A DNA stretch of 32,192 nucleotides, taken from assembly GCA_016800925.1 (NCBI GenBank), contig JABCPU010000657.1, positions 1-32,192 on the forward strand, given 5' to 3'. The notes below the pieces were generated by a model, which was not told the origin of the DNA, ran no database searches, and worked only from the letters and a program-made list of their open reading frames with translations. The position numbers were made by a program, and so were the translations under genes. Shown here one piece after another: positions 1 to 9,714 of the stretch (its first letter is position 1; every line of letters begins with the position of its first letter). Origin of the DNA: Suillus spraguei. Its lineage: Eukaryota > Basidiomycota > Agaricomycetes > Boletales > Suillaceae.

Positions 1-645
1 CACCCAAACTGCGACAGATATTTCATCAATCCAATGTGACCTCATCTATAAATAGATACGTACAACTCAGCATCATGCCGATATTGTCAGAGAATTGGAC
101 AAGGCCGGTACACCTGCCCCTGATGTGTCTGGGCATGCACTCTGATATATACGAGGGAGCCAGAGCGGATACCATGCCCACTCCGATGCCAGCAAAGACG
201 CGGCTAAAGTATAGCACTCGAAGAGCGACAGTCTGGCTGCTTCCGAGGCCAGCAACAGATTGAATCAGGCTTCCAATGGTGTATATGACACCCGAGGCAA
301 TAAGAGACCGTTTCCGCCCAAAGCGACTGGATGACCAACTAGTCAATAGGGCACCGAAGCTGGAATTTTAAAACAACTGAGCATGAATAAGAAGTATTCT
401 ATATTGTTAATGACGTACATGCATCCAGCCTGCATAACCGACACGATATTTCCATTGAAATTGGCCTGAGCAGATACGGACAACTCATCGATACCAAAGT
501 AACGCTGGAAAGAGTCAAGGGTTAAAATGCCACCCATAAGCCCGGTGTCCCAACCGAAGAAGATGGAACCCATAGATGCAGACAGGGCAAGGGTGTATGC
601 ATTGCGATAGCGCGAAACATCTGCCAATACGTCTTTAAAACCCAT
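1..645 (-). CDS. MFS sugar transporter, N-terminal part (runs off left edge)
   Basis: A plasma-membrane proton/sugar symporter of the major facilitator superfamily, of the hexose/quinate-permease type. Three exons can be read: 645-419, 359-64 and 8-1, with introns 418-360 (59 nt) and 63-9 (55 nt). Both junctions restore family motifs: QAGC-I-FGALL across the first and MMLS-F-WV across the second. The start at 645 gives MGFKDVLADV followed by the first membrane segment with FFGWDTGLMGG, typical of fungal sugar porters. Next come the cytoplasmic loop motif RFGRKR and the RVFAGIGVGMVSALAPSY / ECMPRHIRGRCTGLVQ region of membrane segments 4-5. Roughly the first 180 residues are present; the rest lies outside the window. 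No lesion is seen. It is divergent to the hydrolase gene, sharing about 0.6 kb of intergenic DNA. Sugar specificity cannot be told from this part. Very sure of family, moderately sure of the start. Confidence 0.9.
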
Positions 646-1245
646 GGCGGAAAGCAGAAGGGGCAGGCAGAAGCAGTAGGCGCTCCCGCCCTTATAACTC
701 CACGTAACCTTATCGTAGGTCCCACAGCAGTTGATATTCAAATATGATTTCATTGATCACCTGCATCAACCAATACAATGTTAGAACGTATGAATAACGA
801 GATTGGAACTTGGCTACCCAACAGCGGGCAGACTGCTAGATCCGCAGGATATCTGATCAGCAGCTGCACTTGATGTGGTCGACCCCTGGCCAGTTTTCAT
901 ATTTACCACGACAGCTATAATAAACATGAGATTGAAATACAACGATACAGCCTTCGGAGTTCCTGGAGGTTATCTCATGATTGATATGCAAGAGTCACTA
1001 GACCAACATACTCACAGGCCCCCATCATGCCAGTGTCGATACTAGTATGCGCTTTGAGTGTCCCTTTATATATTGGAATTGGACGACATGGGAGGGTTTT
1101 CTTCGTTCGAAACTGAAGACCAACGCAGGTAGATGTCAAACGGTCATTGACCGGCAAATTGACCGGCAATCAAAATCCCAGAACGATGCGAAGTTCTGGA
1201 TTCTTTAGCATTTTGGGCTGCTTCGGCCTGGTCATTGGCATTAGG

Positions 1246-2588
1246 ATGATCTTCAAATCTTCTGTACTATATAGAGCCTCGACCACTCTTTTCGACCAAG
1301 CTTCCACGAGTTCTACGAAACAGTATGCCACTTCTCGTTGCGCTGTCGCAATACTCCAATGTCTAGCTTAACGTCGCGCGCTTCACAGGATGCCTGTCCA
1401 CTGTCATCTCACCCGTCGAGCTGGCGCACGACGAGCACATACCTGCAGACGGAAATAGGTCGCATAGACCACTCCTCATCCTACACGGGTTCTTGTGAGT
1501 CTCTCTCTGCTGTCCACTTCTATCACGTGGTCATGAAGAGGACAGCGGTTCGAAGCGCAACTGGCAGTCTCTCTCCAAGGCGTTCATGCGCGACCTCAGC
1601 AGACCCGTATATACACTCGTCAGTGAGGGTCTCACCGTGCGCTATAGCATGACTGACCTGAGACCAGGATTTGCGAAACCATGGATCTTCCCCGCATGTT
1701 AGACCGATGACATATTCTCACATGGCGGCGGACGTCCTTAGTTTCTGTCAGAAACACTCGTTGCGCGACATATCACTTATGGGACATTCTATGTGCGCTA
1801 TTTTAACAGTCTGTTGTGTTCAATTGCCCATTCTATGTAGGGGCGGCAAGGTCGCAATGACCCTCGCATTGCATCCGGAACTACCGTCTAACATACTCAC
1901 GGACCTTATAGTATCTGACATCGCTCCTGTCAGAGCCAAGGTCTCGCAGGATACCGTACAACATATACGTGCCATGGAAATAATTCAAGCAAGCAACATC
2001 TCCACGAGGAAGGAAGCGGAAGAAATAATGTCTGAGCATGAGCAGGTGCCTTTGACCGCACTCGCAACTTTCCGCACGCTTATGATGCTCCTCTAGGATC
2101 CCAGTGTTCGATCATTTCTGCTCACGAATCTCGAGATTCACAAAACGACGCCCGTGAAATTCAAGATCCCTGTGGACATTTTGAAGGAAGGCCGAGCAGA
2201 GATTGAATCTTTTCCTTACGCACCTGGGGAACGATCTTGGGATGGTCGTGCCTTAATTATCAAGGGAAAGAAGAGCAAGTGCGTGTCAGCCATACAGAAA
2301 AATTTATGCTAGAGCCTGACTGCCTTGACAGATACATCAATCGTCACAACATCCCTTTAATTGATCAATTTTTCCCACAGAATCAGTTGGAAGAGCTTGA
2401 TACCGGACACTGGGGTAAGTACAACCACCGTCATTGATCGCGAGTGTCCTAGATTAAGCTTTTGGTTCTGTCCAGTGCATGCTGAGCTGTAGGTTATCCT
2501 CTAGTACTACCCTGTCTTTTATTAACGCCCTTTGAATTCAAGACCACATGAATACAGGAAACTCGTCGTTAATTTTATCACACAATAG
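1246..2588 (+). CDS. ABHD11-type alpha/beta hydrolase (probably mitochondrial)
   Basis: An alpha/beta-hydrolase of the ABHD11 / yeast YGR031W group, usually a mitochondrial ester or lipid hydrolase. Exons that splice cleanly: 1367-1494, 1546-1618, 1668-1792, 1841-2045, 2097-2278, 2332-2414, 2476-2488 (13 nt) and 2543-2588. They encode 284 residues up to a TAG stop. Visible motifs are PVELAHDEHIP, LLILHGFFGSKRNW (oxyanion loop), TLDLRNHGSSPH, the nucleophile elbow GHSMGGK (Ser split by an intron boundary), SDIAPVRAKVS, FPYAPGERSWDG, and DTGHWVHAE with the catalytic His. The C terminus ends RKLVVNFITQ, as in relatives. The start is unresolved: no ATG lies in frame between the TAG at 1364-1366 and the first motif. 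One possible model joins an ATG at 1246 (exon 1246-1263) to 1367. A frame slip near 1375 downstream of the ATG at 1360 is an alternative. The stop lies 126 nt from the convergent aquaporin stop. Confidence 0.85.
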
Positions 2589-2714
2589 ACATGTTTCGAA
2601 CTACAATCTACCAATAGAAGACACCGTTTACGCTTGCGTGTGAGTTAAAACTGTGCTGCCGATTGGCTTACATCTTTTAGGTTGAGCAAAGGTTCTCGGA
2701 AGTTGAAAGCCACT

Positions 2715-3847
2715 CTACACTTCACTTGACCCGATTCCCTCGCTCCTTCCTGCACCGTTTCTGTCAGACAAAGACCTCTCTGTACTACTAGGTGCCACGG
2801 CAAGCGGATCCGGCGAGTCCTTCTCATGCGTGGACGCCTGTGCAGGATTCAAATCTTGATAGTGCATCCTGCAATAGGAGTCAGTAGAATTGAGCAAGAA
2901 CGTATATCTTACTTACCATTTCAGCACGGTGTAGAAAGCAGATGCCAGTAGAGAGCCGAGAAAGGGCCCAACCCAGTACTACAAAGAAACGAAGTTCAGG
3001 TACGCGTCCGTGAATGATATTTTTTTTTGCTTACCACCCATTGGCTAGGGTAAGGAAACCCAGTGACGACAGCAGGCCCGAATGCACGTGCCGTATTCAT
3101 AGCCGCGCCCGTATAAAAGACAGCCCATCTATGCGATTTTAATCATGTTGCCATATGGAGAGGTACACAACTTACAGATGACCAACGAACAGTGTTAGGC
3201 CAATACCTACCTGATCCACAATATCCGGCATTATTCATAATAAAATATGCCAATTATCCGTACCGGTGCAAATGGAGTGACATCTGATTTTTCAGCCGCA
3301 AGCATCAGAACGGCTAACACCAGCGCCGCTGTAAGGAACATTTCGATGAAAACGCCTTGAGCTGAATTGATTCCCTTTTGGAGGAACGTACTATCGCAAG
3401 GTTAGGATCAAGAAAATGGATGGTCACAATGGCCACTTACTTGACAGCCAGCGGTCCGGGGGTCAGCGCAAGTAACAACGCCGATGCGGCAATGCTTCCG
3501 ACCAGCTGTGCGATGCAGAACAACACGAACCTTATGGGATTTATCACTCCCACGAGAAACAGTGCGAGTGTGACATTAGGGTTGAAGAGGCCACCGGTGA
3601 TCCGATAGAAGAACCAAGCAGAGACTAGAAGGCTGAAACCCATGGATGTCGCAATGTACATCACATGTTCGATAGTGGTGCCACTGGACTCGGCCTCGTC
3701 GTTGGCCGCCTGGATACCGCCGAGCCCTAGAAGTAGAAAGAATGTTGTCCCCACGAACTCGAGTGCAGCAGCCTTGCAGTCCAATTTGAACGTGTTAAAC
3801 ATCCCGGGGGTAGAGTAACGAGACGGTGCCCTGACTATTGAAGACAT
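2715..3847 (-). CDS. Aquaporin / major intrinsic protein
   Basis: A six-helix membrane channel of the MIP family, for water or small neutral solutes. Exons 3847-3441, 3390-3264, 3210-3176, 3128-3035, 2978-2917 and 2868-2715 join in frame to 292 residues; introns are 47-56 nt and one exon is only 35 nt. The first half-helix motif is GGLFNPNVTLAL (residues about 86-96), so the usual NPA reads NPN at 89-91. The second is GAAMNTARAFGPAVV, with NTA at 201-203 followed by the selectivity-filter Arg at 204. The hydrophobic segments FVGTTFFLLLGLGG, MGFSLLVSAWFFY, IRFVLFCIAQLVGS and MFLTAALVLAVLML fit the MIP layout. The C terminus (about 50 residues after YTVLKW) is hydrophilic, Ser-rich and probably cytosolic. 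Both pore asparagines and the filter Arg are kept, so it looks functional. Transport specificity cannot be read from sequence alone. Confidence 0.92.
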
Positions 3848-5316
3848 GGTTTATTGCGACGAAGAGGAGCAATTCGTTTCACTTATACCCCGCATGATGT
3901 GCGTGACATCACTATGAAGACTTGCTTCATTTCAGACTGATCGATCGGTGGCAGTGCTAGTGAGTAGTGACCTCTATGCCACTTTTGAAAACCAGCATCT
4001 CTGTTCTACTGGTAGTAACGAACTTCTTTGCCGCGCCCACTTATTATCCCTGAGAAGGAATCTCTGGCTACAAGGAGATACAAAATTAAAGATGAACTGA
4101 CTTGCAGAAAATTATCGAGACTTTGAATTAATTGCATCATGCTATTTCACACGGAAATAGGCACGATGATACACCCGTTCTTCGTGACTAGTGGGGTGCG
4201 GCAAAACCTTGGCACCGTCCTGATTTTTTTGCACAGGATAGCAGGGAAGTGTTGGAGGGATGGTTCGTGAAGGCGTGCCAATCAATTGGTACTTTCGAGC
4301 GGCTTTCTGGCAGTATCACTCAGATCTTGTGAGAGCAATCATTTGGCAATCTTCACGTTCGCCGACCTACGATTTCCGAAGTAGCCGCCAATAAGTTAGT
4401 AAACTACAAAACCTGAAACTATGAGAGAAACAACCATTTTTGGACTAGAGAATGCCGATATTTACTTGACAGCTGTCTTCATGTCGAGGCCACCGACAGA
4501 ATCTAGAAAATTTACTTAGCCGCTTTTATTTATTGTTGAAGCGATACCAAACTGATTATCTGATAGTGGTGCTCAAACTAAGCCACTTTTGTAAGTCGTT
4601 ATCATAGCTTCGGGACTCAATTGACATGCCAATACATCGAAGGCCATACTAAAATACAGGATGCGGTCATCTCTGGAAAGTAGTCGACCTCGTCTACTTA
4701 CAGCACAGAATGTTGCAGTAAGTGCCAGTGAGATCATGAAGGCATTTTGAATTTAATACTCAATTCTCGCACTGGCAGTACCTTCTCTCATGCATTGAGC
4801 GTCTGAACATATTTATATTTGAACTACAAAGTGCTCTACGGGAGGTGAGGGATGTTGAGGTGTCTCTTTCCACCAGCGAACAAACACTACATAGGCATGG
4901 ATTGACGGCACAAGCATGCATGTAAAATATATTGAACCAACGGTAGCCGGCACGAGGATAGCGACGTTCAAGCATCTCATGTTAGATCTCGTTAATGAGA
5001 AAACTCCGACTTGATCATCATCATGTGTAGCTGGTCGGAAGTTAACGGCTTACAAAAATGGCTTAGCAAGAGCACCTCTGTTTGGTATCGCTCCAACCAT
5101 GAATAAAAGCAGCTAAGTGAATTTTCTAGATTCTGGCCTATCGATATGAAGATAGCCGGAAATGACAGTGCCCTTAAGATGAAATATGAGCGGTCAGTCT
5201 GGATATGTTGATCGAATCATGAAACGAACTTTGTCATGAATGTTATCATCAACGAAATAGAACCACGTGGTGATCGATGAAACAAGTGGAAAGATTAAAA
5301 TCGTGACATATCCTCG
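3848..5316. other. Intergenic, no recognised gene
   Basis: About 1.5 kb between the aquaporin start and the HSBP1-like stop. Short open frames exist on both strands (for example 4760-4975 on the minus strand), but none shows a family motif, a plausible splice pattern or a convincing start. The part next to 3848 should hold the aquaporin promoter. The rest is AT-rich unique sequence in which I see nothing I can name. Confidence 0.5.
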
Positions 5317-5822
5317 TCATTGGGCGCTACTTCCACTCCTTCGAATACCTGGTAGTGCTGCGCCAGTGGCTAGAAGCGGTGTCGACGATATAGATGCACT
5401 TGGTGTGGTCACATCGCCGCTAATGATATCCTGTATAGCGGCCTCTAGTGCGTCCACTCTATTTGACATTTGCATCACTGTGAGATGGTTCAATTCGTTA
5501 GATCGCTGAAAGGTCGCAGATTCGCAAACGCACTGTGATCAAGTATCTGAGACGACATAGTGTCAAATTGTGTATCTAGTTGTTCAAGTAGCGTTTCGAC
5601 CTGTGAGTGTTATTAATCTTCATTTCCAATTTGGAGGTCACAGGAGTAAGAATTGAGAAAACGCACGAAAGCTGTTAGCTCATGGGGGCTAGATATTTCG
5701 CCAGGGTTGGTGGCAATGGCCTGCTTTGTGGGAGTCTTTGATCCCGAAGCAGATGATTGTGGTGAAGCCCTTGCTGGTGTTGATGCAGGAGTAACTTTTA
5801 GTGGGAGAGCAGTCGACGGCAT
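5317..5822 (-). CDS. Heat shock factor binding protein 1 (HSBP1) homologue
   Basis: A small coiled-coil protein. HSBP1 forms oligomers and binds the trimerisation region of heat shock factor 1 to damp the heat-shock response. Three exons, 5822-5667, 5600-5534 and 5477-5317, with introns of 66 and 56 nt, join in frame to 127 residues ending SGSSAQ. The diagnostic block is assembled only after splicing: SSPHELTAF-VETLLEQLDTQFDTMSSQILDH-MMQMSNRVDALEAAIQDIISGD. It matches the family pattern of an L/F heptad repeat followed by S-R-V/I-D-x-L-E. The first 45 residues are low complexity (Ala/Ser/Thr/Pro), as in fungal members. The last 30 residues (TTPSASISSTP and onward) are an unstructured tail longer than in animal HSBP1. 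Its regulatory role in this fungus is inferred from the family. No lesions seen. Confidence 0.88.
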
Positions 5823-6963
5823 TTGACAAGTACTGTTGATCTGTTAATGGCACTCGATTGAGGACCGGGGGTGTCGCCGGGTCCTCATATTATTACGTAA
5901 CATTAACTTTCCCAAACTCCGCACATCTGAGACTTGAGTCCGACTGCAGTGGACGGTTATTGACTCTCTACAATCTATTCTATTCCGACTTGAGTGCATC
6001 ATTACCCGGCGTTAGTTTCTTTTCGGGGCATTTGGTGAATTTTTTGATCAGACTATCGATGATGGTGGGGTTACTAGTACTGTTGGCATTTCTGATCAAA
6101 TGATCCCATTCAAGTTGCTAGAAAAATTCTGTATGATACTAGGCTACATGTTCAGACCACGATCCGTCCCCGGCGGCCTGTTTCAACACAAGGTTAGTGT
6201 TAGTCTTCTTTCGAACCTGATGTGAAGACTCAATGGTGCAGCTGATTTTTGCTGATCATGATTCATAACTAGTGCTTTGCCGAATCCTCCGAATCTATGT
6301 GTATAATAATACATATTCATGAACGTGGAGAAATGCATCGTCCTTGTCCGACGGTCTCGCACCCTTTCTTCATCTCCTTGCTTTTGACGCTTGGTACGAC
6401 TTACAAATGTGTTTACCCCGTTTAAGAAAGTCGATCCCAGCTACCAACAGCTCAAACACATCTGTACGTCGAGACAATAAATCACGATCCAAGATGAGTA
6501 CCTTCGTAACCACACTTGTTCCAGCAATAATAATGTCATTCTACCGCTTTCGATCGCACACAGATTTTATCTGTTCCGGAAACAGGTCTTCGGTCCTTAT
6601 CGCACCCCGGTCTCGTTAAGCTGTAAAGCTTGTTAAGTATTGCTGACCAGAACATCGAAGCACCAAATCAGTCAGCGTGCATTCGGATCATCGCAGATTA
6701 TGGGTATCATGGGCATGCCATTAATGTCTGAAGTACCCGGATTATATCTAAGTCGTTTCATTTTGCCTTGACGCCTGACCTGCCGTCATGACAGCTGCGC
6801 AACACCGCGTTTCTTGAATGGCCTGAACTGTAATTCCTTCCAAAAGTCCCCAACATTATAAATACCTCAAAAGTGTTGCTGAGGAATCTGTCCCCTCACT
6901 CTTCTCTTCACTTGTGTCTTCCCTCGATTCGCCCTGCCTGTTGCTCATCCAGACATCTTCAAT
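5823..6963. other. Divergent intergenic region between HSBP1-like and terpene synthase genes
   Basis: About 1.1 kb upstream of two divergent genes. An open frame at 5858-6103 ends in a hydrophobic stretch (SMMVGLLVLLAFLI) but has no ATG start and matches nothing I know. The right end carries the terpene synthase promoter. The rest shows no recognisable gene. Confidence 0.5.
6857..6864 (+). promoter_or_regulatory. Probable TATA box of the terpene synthase gene
   Basis: TATAAATA lies about 100 nt upstream of the ATG at 6964. It is followed by a pyrimidine-rich stretch (about 6893-6935) of the sort that often marks transcription starts in filamentous fungi. Position and sequence fit a core promoter; there is no direct proof. 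Confidence 0.55.
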
Positions 6964-8126
6964 ATGAGTACGACGAGTTCCATGGCACCTACTGCGACAT
7001 ATACTAGCACTCATTCTGACTTTGAGACTGCAAGGTTTATTCTACCTGACCTTGTCGGTGATTGTCCCTATCCCCTGCGACTGAACCCTTATTGTTATCC
7101 TGTGTCTCGCGCTTCTGAGCAATGGCTTCTTCATGGAGCGCATCTTGCAGATCCCAAAGTTACACAATTCATGGGATTGCACGCAGGTGAACTCACTGCA
7201 GCTTGCTATCCGGATGCAGATGCTTTCCATCTCCGAGTCTGCTCAGATTTCATGAACTGGTTGTTTAATGTGGATGACTTGCTGGATGAGTTTGATGTAG
7301 ACGGTACGTGGGGAATGCGTGAATGCTGCATTTCTGCGATCCGCGATCCGATCAACTTCCAGACGGAGAAACTCGCTGGAAAGATGTGCAAATCGTACGT
7401 CGGTTTACTCTATTATGAATTGTAGATTAACCATTTATATACTAGGTTCTTCAGCCGCTTTATGCAGACCGGCGGCCCCGGTTGCACTGAGCGATTTATC
7501 AACACAATGGACCTGTACTTCATTGCTGTGGCTAAGCAGGCGGACGACCGTGCCAAAGGACGCGTCCCTGATCTTGAATCTTATATCACTATGAGACGAG
7601 ACACAAGTGGCTGCAAACCTTGCTTTGTGTTTATCGAATATACAGCTCAGATTGATCTCCCTGACAAAGTAGTGTCGCATCCGGTTATCATGGCCATGGA
7701 GGACGCATCCAATGACCTCGTTTCTTTGTACAACGTAATGCCCCATTATGTTGTCGAATGCTGGAGTACTGCTAACATCATTGCTGACAGGATATCTTCT
7801 CTTACAATGTGGAGCAATCTCGCCATGACACACATAACATGATCGTCGTGCTCATGCGCGAACAAAGTCTGAATCTGCAAGGCGCTGTTGACTACATTGG
7901 CCGGTTGTGCAAGGCTTGTATCCAGCGCTTCGAAGACAGCCGTGACATCCTCCCCTCGTGGGGAGAAGAGCTTGACAGACAGGTGGCTATCTACATCGAA
8001 GGGCTGCAGAACTGGGCTGTTGGTTCGTTGCACTGGTCCTTCGATTCCACCCGTTATTTTGGGAACAACGGGCATACCATCAAACAAGACCGAATCATCG
8101 AGTTACTTCCCAAAAGGCCCTTGTAG
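6964..8126 (+). CDS. Sesquiterpene synthase (class I terpene cyclase)
   Basis: Class I terpene cyclase that would ionise farnesyl diphosphate and cyclise it to a sesquiterpene; cytosolic and Mg-dependent. Exons 6964-7394, 7446-7734 and 7791-8126 (introns 51 and 56 nt) give 351 residues, normal for fungal sesquiterpene synthases. All catalytic landmarks are present: the Asp-rich motif DDLLDEFD at 104-111, the pyrophosphate-sensor Arg at 194 (exactly 46 residues before the NSE motif), the NSE motif NDIFSYNVE at 240-248 (its Asn is the last codon of exon 2), and the terminal RY pair at 328-329. The flanks FILPDLVGDCPYPLRLNP, GGPGCTERF and THNMIVVLM are typical of basidiomycete enzymes. A TATA box lies 100 nt upstream. 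The neighbours are housekeeping genes, so it appears to stand outside a biosynthetic cluster. The product cannot be assigned from sequence. It converges with the Nas6-like gene. Confidence 0.93.
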
Positions 8127-8512
8127 AGTGGACTCCTATTGCGTCGGTTTCTTTAGCTGAGATCGTTTCACTACATATTTATAATTGTTGTTTATCGTAG
8201 AATGCTATATCATGTATCTCTTTCTTATAAAACTAGATATTTTACTTTAGGTCTATAACATTCTGAATATTCTGCCTTCCTATCTTGTTCAAAATGTCTT
8301 CGACATTCGTAGTTTTATAGTTTTTTTTTTGGTTTCCATGCAGCGCTTTGCAGTTTGATATGTTTTGTCCGTAAACCTTTGTACCCGCCACTCACAGTGT
8401 GTAAATAGAGATGGTCTGAAATCCTTGTATAATAGAAATAGAAGTCTTCTTGGCTACCCACGGATCTAACCTGACGGTGGATACTGGTACTACTACTTCC
8501 CCTTCTACTAGA

Positions 8513-9714
8513 CTAGGGATCACCGCAGTGATCGATTACATGTTGCTTTGCCCTTCTCTGCTCGGTGCCTCCGACACCATCAACGTTCTCAGGGGTTACT
8601 TCATCTAAGTTAGTCTAAGGCACCATCAATAACACAACCTTGCGAAGTCAAATGACGCACCCTCCCACGGTCGGCACCTGCCTCAATTAACATTACTGCA
8701 GCCTGGGCATGAGCTGACTCCATAGCGAGATGAAGGGGTGTATTGCCTGAGAATAGCGTCTTGATCTAATCTACCCGATAAACGCGACAATAAACGCACC
8801 TATCCGATCACCCGTGTTCAGCCGCAGTTTGGCAGTTGTTGAGCCTTCAGGAGGATTGAGTAGGAGGGCAATGAATCCCGTAGATCCTGTTGTTGCCGCT
8901 CGATGCCTAAGAGTGTTTGAGCAAACAAGTTGATGGTGTGCAAGCGTCAATGATCTCACAAGGGCGTTTGGTTCGCCTTATCCTTGGCGTTTATCTGGTT
9001 GTCGCTTATTTGATAACTGCAAAGCGCCCTCGAAGAATTCACATACATCTGCTCCCCTCTCAATCAGGAACCTTCCGATCTGTCGATGTAGATGTAGCCA
9101 CCAGTCTTTAGTATATGCACGTTCATAATACCAACGTACACGCACGTCAATACGGGACTTTGATGCCGCGTAGTGTCTGAGCACCACATGTCAGACAAGT
9201 AGAGGTAATCCCCAGCGGGAATATTACTAACAGAGGAGTAATTCCCTTGTCGTTCTTTCTATTTACGTCAGCCCCAGCACCCACCAGCTCTCGAACGACA
9301 TCTTCATGGCCTGCGCTTACTAGACTCGAAGAGTATACTATGAGTCCATATTATGCTTCACACATTAAACAAATCATACCAGCTATGTGCAAGGATGTCC
9401 ATCCACTCTCATCCACGTTGTCGATTACATCTGAATTCTTCGCAATGAGATAGCACACAATCTCGGTCGAGCCGCTCGACGCGGCCCAATGCAGCGGCGT
9501 CCGACCATCCTGGGGTATGTGCATCAGGCGTTCCAAATTACCAAAATAAAACTTGTAAGATTTGCTAGCTCACGTCATCGACAGCATCCACAAGCTTTGG
9601 GTTTTCTTCTGTCAACGCACGAACAAGGGCAGGTTGATCTAGAAGATGGGAAGTCAGATCATCAGACGTGAGTGGGTAGATACCGCGGAAGCACACTTTT
9701 TTGCGCGGCAGCAT
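8513..9714 (-). CDS. Nas6/gankyrin (PSMD10)-type ankyrin protein, 26S proteasome assembly chaperone
   Basis: An all-ankyrin-repeat chaperone that in other eukaryotes binds the C-terminal part of Rpt3 and guides assembly of the proteasome regulatory particle. Nine exons splice in frame to 250 residues: 9714-9574, 9509-9380, 9319-9232, 9176-9146, 9079-9047, 8994-8960, 8906-8800, 8746-8661 and 8614-8513. Three exons are only 31-35 nt. Repeats visible in order: ALTEENPKLVDAVDD, DGRTPLHWAASSGSTEIVCY, DESGWTSLHIAVSAGHEDVV, NDKGITPLHYAASKSRID, DKANQTPLHRAATTGSTGFI, GNTPLHLAMESAHAQAAVML and TNLDEVTPENVDGVGG. The tail is EQRRAKQHVIDHCGDP. The LHRAATTGSTGFI...LLNPPEG stretch with an insertion before the last repeats is characteristic of fungal Nas6. 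Length and repeat number (about seven) match the family. No stop or frame lesion found. Partner binding is inferred from the family. Confidence 0.9.

Noticed and set aside
5858..6103. 81-codon + strand frame ending in a hydrophobic helix (possible small membrane protein)
   Set aside because: It has no ATG start, no acceptor that links it to an upstream coding exon, and no recognisable family; it lies in a divergent promoter region.
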